19,736 bases of DNA from NCBI GenBank assembly GCA_900553545.1, contig USDP01000009.1:1-19736 (forward strand), given 5' to 3'. The translations under genes were made by a program, and so were the position numbers. Below, piece after piece: positions 8,622 through 14,651 of this stretch. The stretch comes from an uncultured Eubacteriales bacterium. Its GTDB lineage: Bacteria; Bacillota; Clostridia; Oscillospirales; Oscillospiraceae. Within the stretch, counting starts at the first letter, position 1. Each line of letters begins with the position of its first letter. The notes beneath the pieces were generated by a model. The model worked only from the letters and a program-made list of their open reading frames with translations, did not search any database and was not told where the DNA came from.

Positions 8622-8990
8622 TCAGAGGCTTCTGGCGGCGCAGTAGGCCGTGTAGATCGCGGCATGGATCTTGTCGGCGCGGATCGCGTCGCCCACGCGG
8701 ATAACCGGATAGGCCGTGTCCTGGAAGGCGTCTTCCGCGTTCGACCGCAGGCCGCCCGCGGAGATGTCGATGGCGTCGACGCCGTTGGCCTCGAGGAACT
8801 TCGCGATCTCAACTGCCTGTTCCATGTCCAGGCCGTCCTTCAGGAATTCGTCGGCGCTGAAGCGGACGAGGATCGGGAAGAACGGGCCGACCTCGGCGCG
8901 GTAGAGGGCAATCGTCTCGGTGAGGAAGCGGCAGCGGTTCTCGAGACAGCCGCCGTATTCATCGGTGCGCTTGTTGAACGCCGGGGAGCC
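8622..8990 (-). pseudogene. Remnant of a flavin-dependent old-yellow-enzyme / 2-enoate reductase-type oxidoreductase
   Basis: The open frame encodes about 122 residues beginning SPAFNKRTDEYGGCLENR, the family signature in the middle of the FMN-binding TIM barrel. It continues through ILVRFSADEF and VDAIDISAGG. It then jumps from AYPVI to VGDAIRADKIHAAI, which resembles the extreme C-terminus of the FAD-containing members of this family. Full-length members have well over 600 residues. The N-terminal part of the barrel is therefore absent and several hundred internal residues appear to be deleted in frame. There is no start codon or ribosome site at the broken edge, where a GC-rich hairpin sits. 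The divergent neighbour, an AraC-type regulator, is also broken. Family assignment is from motifs; the exact substrate class cannot be told. Confidence 0.8.
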
Positions 8991-9008
8991 TTTTGGCCCT
9001 CCGGCGTT
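8977..9008. repeat. GC-rich inverted repeat at the broken edge of the oxidoreductase remnant
   Basis: Fourteen-base arms AACGCCGGGGAGCC and GGCCCTCCGGCGTT pair with one G-T wobble and one A-C mismatch around a TTTT loop. The recognisable enzyme homology begins inside the left arm. On the plus strand the hairpin is followed by TTGATTTTGG, so weak terminator activity is possible. Confidence 0.6.
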
Positions 9009-9027
9009 GATTTTGGTCTGTACTATA

Positions 9028-9062
9028 ACAATTTTGCGCTAATCCTGCAACAATCTTGCGCT
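9028..9062. promoter_or_regulatory. Paired direct repeats, possible AraC-family operator
   Basis: ACAATTTTGCGCT (9028-9040) and ACAATCTTGCGCT (9050-9062) are 13-nt direct repeats with one mismatch, 22 bp apart start to start. That is about two helical turns, the spacing usual for AraC-family half-sites. They lie between the divergent oxidoreductase remnant and the AraC-type remnant. A TATAGT hexamer (minus strand, 9027-9022) abuts them, closer than a classical activation geometry would allow. Assignment as an operator is inference. Confidence 0.4.
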
Positions 9063-9202
9063 CCCGGGCTGTTTCCGCGCCCCGGACGCGCCGCGGGCGG
9101 CAGGGTGCATTGATGTATGGAATGATAAACAACAGGCGCAGCCCGCGCAATCACCATCTTCCCTGTTTTCATAACGATGTTCGCATCAGAAGGAGGTCAT
9201 GT

Positions 9203-9525
9203 ATGAACCGCGAAATTGTCATCGATAAGAAAGCGAGCCGATCACGCTCGACGAGATGGTCTCGGCCTGCCACACGAGCAAGAGCGAATTCTGTCGTCTG
9301 TTTAAGGCGGCCATGCACCAGACGCCGTTTGACTTCCTCCTGCATTACCGCATCCAGAAGAGTCTCCCGCTCCTTTGCAGCACCGATCAGTCCGTCACGG
9401 AGATCGCGGGCTGCGTCGGGTTCAGCAGCTCTAGCTATTATTCCGAGGTGTTCCGGAAGTTTATGCAGTGCTCCCCCACCGAATACCGCAGAAATAACGC
9501 CGCGCAGCCGCAGGCTTGCCGCAGC
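9203..9525 (+). pseudogene. Broken AraC-family transcriptional regulator
   Basis: An ideal AGGAGG site lies 6 nt before the ATG at 9203, which opens MNREIVIDK. The frame then fails: the AraC DNA-binding domain continues one frame over from 9232 (SEPITLDEMVSACHTSKSEF), and that frame has a TAA at 9226. The helix-turn-helix domain is otherwise complete. It includes FKAAMHQTPFDFLLHYRIQ, the conserved VTEIAGCVGFSSSSYYSEVF and the closing CSPTEYRR motif. The N-terminal ligand-binding half is missing, so the start has been joined to the C-terminal domain out of frame by deletion. There is also no stop codon before the terminator; the frame runs on opposite metA to about 10152. Expression from the ATG at 9256 is possible but no ribosome site precedes it. 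Confidence 0.78.
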
Positions 9526-9570
9526 AAAACCCGAAAGGCAACCCAGCAAAGCGGCTGCCTTTCGGGTTTT
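9526..9570. terminator. Bidirectional intrinsic terminator between the AraC remnant and metA
   Basis: A perfect 15-bp stem (AAAACCCGAAAGGCA / TGCCTTTCGGGTTTT) surrounds a 15-nt loop and ends in T residues on both strands. It lies 27 bp beyond the metA stop codon and downstream of the AraC-type remnant, so it serves both convergent units. Confidence 0.9.
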
Positions 9571-9597
9571 ATATTCCCGCTGCGGCGGGGGGTGCGT

Positions 9598-10533
9598 TCA
9601 AAGGCTGGCGAAGACCGGCTCGATTGTATCGAGGTCGTAGGGTGTCGCCTGATAGACGAAATAGTTCAGCCAGTTCTGATAGAGCAGATTGGCGTGGCTG
9701 CGCCAGGTGACGCGCGGCGGCTGCGTGTCGTCGTCATCCGGGAAGTAATTCTCCGGCACATGGATCGGCAGACCTGCGTTCTTGTCGCGCAGATATTCCT
9801 TTTGCAGCGTCCCGGCGTCGTATTCCGAGTGGCCGGTAACGAAGATCTGCCGCCCGCCCTCGGTCGAGAGCGCGTAGATGCCCGCCTGCGGCGAGGACGC
9901 CAGGATCTTCAGCTTGCCGCACGATTCTACTTCTTCGCGGCGGATCGTGGTATGGCGCGAATGGGGCACCATAAACGTGTCGTCAAAGCCGCGCATGAGC
10001 ATCGAGCTGCGCCGCTCGACCGTGTGCGGGAAGACGCCGAAGAGCTTCTCCGGCAGGTCGTATTTCCGGATGCCGTAATGGTAATAAAGCCCGGCCTGTG
10101 CGCCCCAGCAGATGTGGAACGTGGAATAGACGTGCGTTTTGCTCCATTCTAAAATCTCACACAGCTCCGGCCAGTATTCCACATCCTCAAACGGCATCTG
10201 CTCCACTGGCGCGCCGGTGACGACCATGCCGTCGAAATTGCGGCGGCGAACCTCGGAGAAGACCTGATAGAATTTGAAAAGATGCTCTTTCGCCGTGTTC
10301 TTCGACTCGTGGGACGACGTGTGCAGGAACTCCAGCTCCACCTGCAGCGGCGTATTGCCGAGCAGACGTGAGAGCTGCGTTTCCGTCTCGATCTTCGTCG
10401 GCATCAGGTTCAGCACCAGAATTTGCAGCGGCCGGATGTCCTGTGTCACGGCGCGCGTCTCGTCCATGACGAAGATATTTTCGCCCGCCAGCGTCTGGGC
10501 CGCCGGCAGGCCGTTCGGTATTTTGATCGGCAT
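9598..10533 (-). CDS. metA: Homoserine O-acetyltransferase (MetA family)
   Basis: Transfers an acyl group from CoA to the hydroxyl of L-homoserine, the committed step of methionine synthesis. The 311-residue length and whole sequence fit MetA, from the N-terminal MPIKIPNGLPA onward. The catalytic cysteine is Cys142 in FHICWGAQAGLYYHYG, with His235 and Glu237 in GHSEYD. Position 111 is glutamate (TGAPVEQM). In characterised family members Glu here goes with acetyl-CoA use and Gly with succinyl-CoA, so this is predicted to be an acetyltransferase. That fits the neighbouring metY, whose substrate is O-acetylhomoserine. The AGGAGG site overlaps the metY stop codon, five bases before the ATG, with only 10 bp between the genes. 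Translational coupling in a metY-metA operon is therefore likely. Confidence 0.95.
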   Translation of the reverse strand: MPIKIPNGLPAAQTLAGENIFVMDETRAVTQDIRPLQILVLNLMPTKIETETQLSRLLGNTPLQVELEFLHTSSHESKNTAKEHLFKFYQVFSEVRRRNFDGMVVTGAPVEQMPFEDVEYWPELCEILEWSKTHVYSTFHICWGAQAGLYYHYGIRKYDLPEKLFGVFPHTVERRSSMLMRGFDDTFMVPHSRHTTIRREEVESCGKLKILASSPQAGIYALSTEGGRQIFVTGHSEYDAGTLQKEYLRDKNAGLPIHVPENYFPDDDDTQPPRVTWRSHANLLYQNWLNYFVYQATPYDLDTIEPVFASL

Positions 10534-10543
10534 AGTGTCCTCC

Positions 10544-11824
10544 TCAGCCGCGCAGCGCCTGATCGAGGTCGGCGATCAGGTCGTCCGCATCTTCCAGCCC
10601 GCAGGAATAGCGCACCAGCTCTTCACTGACGCCCGCAGCGAGCAGCTCTTCCGCGTTCAGCTGACGGTGCGTCGTGGATGCCGGGTGCAGGCAGCACGTG
10701 CGCGCGTCGGCGACGTGCGTCTCGATGGCCGCGATCTTCAGGCGGCCCATGAAGTCCTCCGCCGCCGCGCGGCCGCCCTTCACGCCGAAGGACACGACGC
10801 CGCAGGAGCCGTTCGGCAGGTATTTCTGTCCGAGTTCATAGTATTTGTCGCCGGGCAGGCCGCAGTAGCGCACCCACGCGACCTGGTCATTCTGCTGCAA
10901 AAACTCTGCCACCTTTTGTGCAGTCTCACAGTGGCGCTTCATGCGCACATGCAGACTCTCGAGGCCGAGCGCGAGATAATAGGCGCTCTGCGGCGACTGC
11001 GCCGGACCCATGTCGCGCATGAGCTGCGCGGTGGCCTTTGTGATGTACGCGCCCGCGAGGCCGAAGCGCTCGGTGTAGGTGATGCCGTGGTAGCTCTCGT
11101 CCGGGGTGCAGAGTCCGGGGAATTTTTCAGCATGCGCCGTCCAGTCGAACTTGCCAGAGTCAACGATGCATCCGCCGAGCGCACCCGCGTGGCCGTCCAT
11201 ATACTTCGTCGTCGAGTGCGTCACGATGTCCGCGCCCCACTCGAACGGGCGGCAGTTGATGGGCGTGGCGAACGTATTATCCACGATCAGCGGCACGCCG
11301 TGCCGGTGCGCGGCGCCAGCGAATTTCTCGATGTCGAGCACGGTCAGCGCCGGGTTTGCGATCGTCTCGCCGAAGACGAGCTTCGTATTCGGGCGGAAGG
11401 CCGCGTCCAGCTCCTCCGGCGTGCTGTCCGGGTCGACAAACGTGACATCCACGCCCATGCGCTTCATCGTCACGGCGAAGAGGTTGTAGCTCCCGCCGTA
11501 GATGCTCGACGAGGAGACGATATGGTCGCCGCACGAGGCGATATTGAACACGGCGAAGAACGTCGCCGCCGAGCCGGAGGCTGTCAGCATGGCCGCCGTG
11601 CCTCCCTCGAGCGCGGCGATGCGCGCGGCAACATGGTCGTTCGTCGGGTTTTGCAGGCGGGAGTAGAAATAGCCGTCGGCCTCGAGGTCGAAGAGCTTTC
11701 CCATCGCGCTGCTGGTATCATATTTGAATGTGGTGCTCTGAATGATGGGGATTTGCCGCGGCTCGCCGTTCCCCGGCGTATAGCCCGCCTGTACGCACCG
11801 TGTTCCAATTCCTAGTTCTGCCAT
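10544..11824 (-). CDS. metY: O-acetylhomoserine sulfhydrylase, PLP-dependent
   Basis: Converts O-acetylhomoserine and sulfide to homocysteine and acetate, bypassing cystathionine. The 426-residue protein has the Cys/Met-metabolism PLP fold. TRCVQAGY opens it, YFYSRLQNPTN supplies phosphate contacts, and ASGSAATFFAVFN precedes the cofactor-stacking SSSSIYGGSYNLF. VDNTFATP carries the aspartate that pairs with the pyridine nitrogen. Lys207 in HSTTKYMDGHA is the Schiff-base lysine. The length and the insert around KFDWTAHAEKFPGLC distinguish the sulfhydrylase from the shorter cystathionine synthases and lyases (about 380-400 residues). A GGAGG site lies 8 nt before the ATG. It is the first gene of the metY-metA pair, with a promoter 70-95 bp upstream and a short leader without a recognisable SAM riboswitch. 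Confidence 0.95.
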   Translation of the reverse strand: MAELGIGTRCVQAGYTPGNGEPRQIPIIQSTTFKYDTSSAMGKLFDLEADGYFYSRLQNPTNDHVAARIAALEGGTAAMLTASGSAATFFAVFNIASCGDHIVSSSSIYGGSYNLFAVTMKRMGVDVTFVDPDSTPEELDAAFRPNTKLVFGETIANPALTVLDIEKFAGAAHRHGVPLIVDNTFATPINCRPFEWGADIVTHSTTKYMDGHAGALGGCIVDSGKFDWTAHAEKFPGLCTPDESYHGITYTERFGLAGAYITKATAQLMRDMGPAQSPQSAYYLALGLESLHVRMKRHCETAQKVAEFLQQNDQVAWVRYCGLPGDKYYELGQKYLPNGSCGVVSFGVKGGRAAAEDFMGRLKIAAIETHVADARTCCLHPASTTHRQLNAEELLAAGVSEELVRYSCGLEDADDLIADLDQALRG

Positions 11825-11891
11825 AACTTCTGCCTCCTGCCTGTGATCTATGGAATTCTGCGAGTTCGCCCCTGCGCGGGGCGTTTGGCCT

Positions 11892-11920
11892 ATTTTACCG
11901 CAGATCTGCCGATCTGTCCA
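11892..11920 (-). promoter_or_regulatory. Promoter of metY-metA
   Basis: On the minus strand TGGACA (11920-11915) lies 17 nt before TAAAAT (11897-11892). The inferred leader is only about 60 nt. It includes one small hairpin (CGCCCC / GGGGCG), too short for a SAM-I riboswitch. Confidence 0.75.
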
Positions 11921-11940
11921 GTCCGGAACGCGGGATGACG

Positions 11941-11969
11941 TTTACAATCCGCGCTCCACATGATAAAAT
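11941..11969 (+). promoter_or_regulatory. Promoter of the yfbR-like gene
   Basis: TTTACA (11941-11946) lies 17 nt before TAAAAT (11964-11969) on the plus strand, about 40 bp before the start codon. It is divergent from the metY promoter, with about 20 bp between the two -35 boxes. Confidence 0.7.
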
Positions 11970-12007
11970 GTAGAAAAAACAGAAAACCACTCACAGGAGG
12001 AAGCATC

Positions 12008-12583
12008 ATGCAGCACCGCTTTTTCGCCCTCATCTCTCGGATGCGCTACATCGGCCGCTGGGGTCTGATGCGCAACACGTTTGAAGAAAACATTCAGGAG
12101 CACAGCCACATGGTCGCCGTGCTGGCGCACGGGCTTGCGCTCATCCAGCGCGACATTCTGCACGAACCGGCAGACCCGGATCGCTGCGCGTCGGCGGCGC
12201 TGTTCCACGACGCATCGGAGATCCTGACCGGCGACCTGCCCACGCCCATCAAATATTACAACCCCGACATCAAGCACGCCTATAAGCAGATCGAGTCCGT
12301 GAGCTGCGAAAAGCTCCTCGGCCTGCTGCCCGAGGAGCTGCGCGAGAGCTATCGTCCGCTGCTGCACGAGTCCGATCCGGGTGTCGCGCGCATCGTCAAG
12401 GCGGCAGACAAGCTGTCCGCCTATATCAAGTGCGTGGAGGAGCTGAAGGCGGGCAACCGAGAGTTTGAAGCCGCCGCGCGCCAGACGCGCGAGGCCCTGA
12501 CCGAGATGCACCTGCCGTGCCTTGACTATTTCATGGCGCATTTTCTGGATGCATTCCAACTCACGCTCGATGAGCTGGATTAG
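12008..12583 (+). CDS. yfbR: YfbR-like HD-domain 5'-deoxynucleotidase
   Basis: Predicted cytosolic metal-dependent phosphohydrolase removing the 5'-phosphate from deoxynucleoside monophosphates. The 191-residue length and sequence match the YfbR group. Metal ligands are visible as His32 in EHSHMVAVLAHGLA, His67-Asp68 in LFHDASE and Asp134 in KAADKLSAYIKC. Arg17-Trp18 (IGRWGLM), Glu71 and the segment TGDLPTPIKYYNPDI are typical of the subfamily. A longer open frame begins at 11960, but I chose the ATG at 12008 because AGGAGG precedes it by 7 nt and the promoter's -10 box overlaps the longer version. It is the only intact plus-strand gene. Its product nucleosides are the substrates of the salvage enzymes encoded just downstream on the other strand. 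Confidence 0.92.
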   Translation: MQHRFFALISRMRYIGRWGLMRNTFEENIQEHSHMVAVLAHGLALIQRDILHEPADPDRCASAALFHDASEILTGDLPTPIKYYNPDIKHAYKQIESVSCEKLLGLLPEELRESYRPLLHESDPGVARIVKAADKLSAYIKCVEELKAGNREFEAAARQTREALTEMHLPCLDYFMAHFLDAFQLTLDELD

Positions 12584-12617
12584 GAAGGGACGCGGAAGAC
12601 TCCTATAAAATCCACGG

Positions 12618-12664
12618 GATTGCCACGCCAGTGACATCGGTCACCGGCTCGCAATGACACATCT
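12618..12664. repeat. Dispersed palindromic repeat, copy B
   Basis: The copy reads GATTGCCACGCC at its left end and GGCTCGCAATGACAC at its right end. These are near inverted repeats of each other and flank a central hairpin (GTGAC-ATCG-GTCAC). It shares its right half with copies A and C. The bases between the yfbR stop codon and this copy show nothing else. Confidence 0.75.
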
Positions 12665-12676
12665 ATTTGGGATAGG

Positions 12677-12720
12677 TTGTCACTCCGGTGTGCGCACCGG
12701 CTCGCAATGACACATCCTTT
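12677..12720. repeat. Dispersed palindromic repeat, copy C
   Basis: This copy has a central hairpin CCGGTG-TGCG-CACCGG and the same right-hand string GGCTCGCAATGACACATC as copy B. It is placed head-to-tail about 12 bp from copy B. The left end is diverged (TTGTCACT). Confidence 0.75.
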
Positions 12721-12725
12721 TACAG

Positions 12726-12759
12726 AAAAAAATCGCGGCTCCGAAGAGCCGCGATTTTT
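12726..12759. terminator. Bidirectional intrinsic terminator, BMP lipoprotein and yfbR
   Basis: A 14-bp perfect stem (AAAAATCGCGGCTC / GAGCCGCGATTTTT) with a CGAA loop starts 11 bp past the stop codon of the BMP lipoprotein gene. It has T-runs on both strands, so it can stop both convergent transcripts. Confidence 0.93.
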
Positions 12760-12770
12760 GATTGCACATC

Positions 12771-14075
12771 TTACTTGATGTTGTCCTGCACGTTGAGGGT
12801 GGTGTTGGTGACGGCAGGCACGGTCGTGGTGTCGTTGGAGACAGTGACTTCACCAGCGAACATCTTGGCGACCAGCGCCTTGTAGTCTTCCTGCGTGAAG
12901 CTGTCGGACCACTGCGTGGACTCCATCGGGATCTGGACGTAGTTGGCTTCGGGGTCGTCGCCGGAGACGAGGCCGAGGGTCTCGATCTTGCCAACATAGT
13001 CAGCCCACTTGCCGTTGAGGACGATGTCGGTCAGGGCATCATAGGTGGCGGGGTACAGGCCCTTCATGGCGGAGGTGACGGTCAGTTCCTTGTACTCGTC
13101 GCCGCCGGCATAGTTGGCGATCACGCCAGCCTGATCGACGTCAACGCCGATGACCTTGGCGCCTTCGACCTTCTTGGCCGCGTCAACCGCGGAGGTGTAG
13201 ATGCCGCCGCCGCAGGCGAAGACGACCTGCGTGCCGCCCTGGTACCAGACGTCCATAGCCGCGGTGATGTCGGGATCGCCGGAGAACATGTTGCCGTAGA
13301 CATAGTTCAGCTCGACAGTCTTGTCAAGCTCCTTGGCAGCGGCGTCAACGCCCTGCACGAAGCCGTAGCCGTAACGGACGACAGCGGGGACAGCCATGCC
13401 GCCGAGGAAGCCGAGCTTCTCATAGCCCAGCTTGACAGCTGCGTAACCGGCCATGTAGCCGCAAAGCTCTTCCTGATAGATCGCGCAGTAGACATTGCTC
13501 ATGTCAACGTAATCTTCGAGGTTCCAGTTGTCGGGGTCGTAGTCGTAGGTCTCGCCAGCAGCGGCAACACCGGCCTCGAGCAGATCGCCCTTGCCGACGT
13601 CGAGCGCGACGAACTTGACATCCTTGTATTCCGGAGCAGCCTCGACGATGGCACCGCCGAAGGCATAGCCCGGCATGACGATGACGTTGTAGCCTTCGTC
13701 AACAGCCTTTTCGATCATGGCAACACGGTCAGCCGTGTTGTCGCCGGCGGGCTTGAAGTAGTTGAAGGTGATGCCGTTGGCCTCGCAGAACGCCTTGCAG
13801 GCTTCGTACGTGGTCTGGTTGAAGGACTGGTCGGTGATGTCACCATAGTCGGTGATCATAGCGACGGCGTATTCGCCATCGGTCTCGACAGGCTCTGCGT
13901 CCGTGGTGGTGTCGGCGGGCTCGTCGGTCTTTTCGGTATCTTCGGTGGTGGTGTCGGCCGGGGTAGTGTCAGCCGGGGTCGTGTCTGCGGGCGTATCATC
14001 TGTGGCCTTGGATGCACAGGCAACCATGCTCAGGACCATGAGGACTGCCAGCAGCAGCGCAATGATCTTTTTCAT
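12771..14075 (-). CDS. BMP-family substrate-binding lipoprotein, probable nucleoside transporter component
   Basis: A 434-residue membrane-anchored binding protein of the BMP/PnrA-like family, which feed nucleosides to ABC importers. The signal peptide ends in a lipobox-like SMVAC, with the lipidated cysteine near residue 20. A Thr/Asp-rich linker with three TPAD-type repeats (about 25-58) precedes the binding domain. Family features are AMITDYGDITDQSFNQTTYE, the hinge region KFVALDVG, CGYMAGYAAVKLG followed by KLGFLGG, and VVFACGGGIYTSAVDAAKK with VIGVDVDQAG. The start at 14075 follows GGAGG by 7 nt; an upstream in-frame ATG lacks a site. The nucleoside ligand is inferred from the family and the adjacent salvage genes. 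No ATPase or permease gene lies in the window, so the other transporter parts must be elsewhere. Confidence 0.9.
   Translation of the reverse strand: MKKIIALLLAVLMVLSMVACASKATDDTPADTTPADTTPADTTTEDTEKTDEPADTTTDAEPVETDGEYAVAMITDYGDITDQSFNQTTYEACKAFCEANGITFNYFKPAGDNTADRVAMIEKAVDEGYNVIVMPGYAFGGAIVEAAPEYKDVKFVALDVGKGDLLEAGVAAAGETYDYDPDNWNLEDYVDMSNVYCAIYQEELCGYMAGYAAVKLGYEKLGFLGGMAVPAVVRYGYGFVQGVDAAAKELDKTVELNYVYGNMFSGDPDITAAMDVWYQGGTQVVFACGGGIYTSAVDAAKKVEGAKVIGVDVDQAGVIANYAGGDEYKELTVTSAMKGLYPATYDALTDIVLNGKWADYVGKIETLGLVSGDDPEANYVQIPMESTQWSDSFTQEDYKALVAKMFAGEVTVSNDTTTVPAVTNTTLNVQDNIK
13951..13995. repeat. 15-bp tandem repeat, three units, in the lipoprotein linker
   Basis: Three head-to-tail 15-bp units (13951-13965, 13966-13980, 13981-13995) of the form GTGTCGGCCGGGGTA code on the minus strand for TPADT-like pentapeptides. 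Because the unit is a multiple of three, copy-number change would alter linker length without shifting the frame. Confidence 0.8.
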
Positions 14076-14101
14076 TTTTGTTCCTCCAATTATTTTTTGT
14101 A

Positions 14102-14170
14102 TGTCCTTGGCGGACATTGCAGCCTTTTGGGCTGCATGACCATTATGACACAGTCATGCAAAGAAATCAA
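14102..14170 (-). promoter_or_regulatory. Promoter and hairpin leader of the BMP lipoprotein gene
   Basis: On the minus strand TTGATT (14170-14165) lies 17 nt before CATAAT (14147-14142). The roughly 60-nt leader holds two small adjacent hairpins: GCAGCC/GGCTGC (14119-14135) and TGTCC/GGACA (14102-14116). Neither has a T-tract, so they may affect mRNA stability rather than termination. The lipoprotein can thus be expressed apart from the upstream salvage genes. Confidence 0.75.
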
Positions 14171-14210
14171 CCGTTTCGCGCGATCTTTGGCATAAATTCA
14201 CAAGATTTTT

Positions 14211-14627
14211 TTACTTGGCTGACATATATTTAGCCGCGTTGAAGCCGTAGGGCAGGAGCTGTTCCAGCGGGACGGCCTCATAGCTGTCGTCGCCGCGGCC
14301 CATGTAGATCATAAAATCGGGCGCGCAGAATTCCTGCATGACCTGGCGGCAGACGCCGCAGGGCGGGAAGATGTCGGTGACGACACCGTCCTTGCCGCCG
14401 ACGACGGCGATGGACTCGAATTCCGTCTCTCCGGCGGCGATGGCCGTGAAGAACGCAGTGCGCTCGGCGCAGTTGCTGGGTCCAAAGGCCGCGTTTTCGA
14501 TGTTGCAGCCGAGGTAGACCTTGCCGCCCTTTGTCAGGAGCGCCGCGCCGACTTTATAGCCCGAATAGGGCACGTAGGCGCGCTGCATAGCGGTCTTGGC
14601 CAGTCTGACCAGCTCGGTGGGGTTCAT
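14211..14627 (-). CDS. cdd: Cytidine deaminase
   Basis: Deaminates cytidine and deoxycytidine to uridine and deoxyuridine in pyrimidine salvage. The 138-residue length is normal for the homotetrameric zinc form. Motifs seen are AYVPYSGYKVGAAL (substrate pocket), CNIENAAFGPSNCAERTA with zinc ligand Cys53 and proton shuttle Glu55, and PCGVCRQVMQEF with zinc ligands Cys90 and Cys93. I chose the ATG at 14627 because AGGAG lies 8 nt upstream; an in-frame ATG seven codons earlier overlaps that site. It lies 24 bp after deoB and is probably the last gene of the salvage operon. No clear terminator follows it, so some transcription may continue into the BMP lipoprotein gene. Confidence 0.95.
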   Translation of the reverse strand: MNPTELVRLAKTAMQRAYVPYSGYKVGAALLTKGGKVYLGCNIENAAFGPSNCAERTAFFTAIAAGETEFESIAVVGGKDGVVTDIFPPCGVCRQVMQEFCAPDFMIYMGRGDDSYEAVPLEQLLPYGFNAAKYMSAK

Positions 14628-14651
14628 AAAACCGTCTCCTTTCTGCAAAAC

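Noticed and set aside
9256..10152. 298-codon plus-strand frame as one long AraC protein
   Set aside because: Only the first about 90 codons match an AraC DNA-binding domain; the rest runs through a terminator and antisense to metA, so the long frame reflects loss of a stop codon.
10274..11815. Long plus-strand open frame of 513 codons
   Set aside because: It is antisense to metA and metY, both of which carry complete catalytic motifs; its composition is typical of a shadow frame.
11825..11891. Possible SAM or T-box riboswitch in front of metY
   Set aside because: The leader is only about 60 nt with one small hairpin and no terminator; SAM-I and T-box elements need considerably more sequence and conserved motifs that are absent.
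12762..14195. Plus-strand open frame of 477 codons
   Set aside because: It is antisense to the BMP lipoprotein gene, which has signal peptide, lipobox, promoter and terminator. The plus frame has repetitive Val/Gly/Asp composition and no ribosome site.
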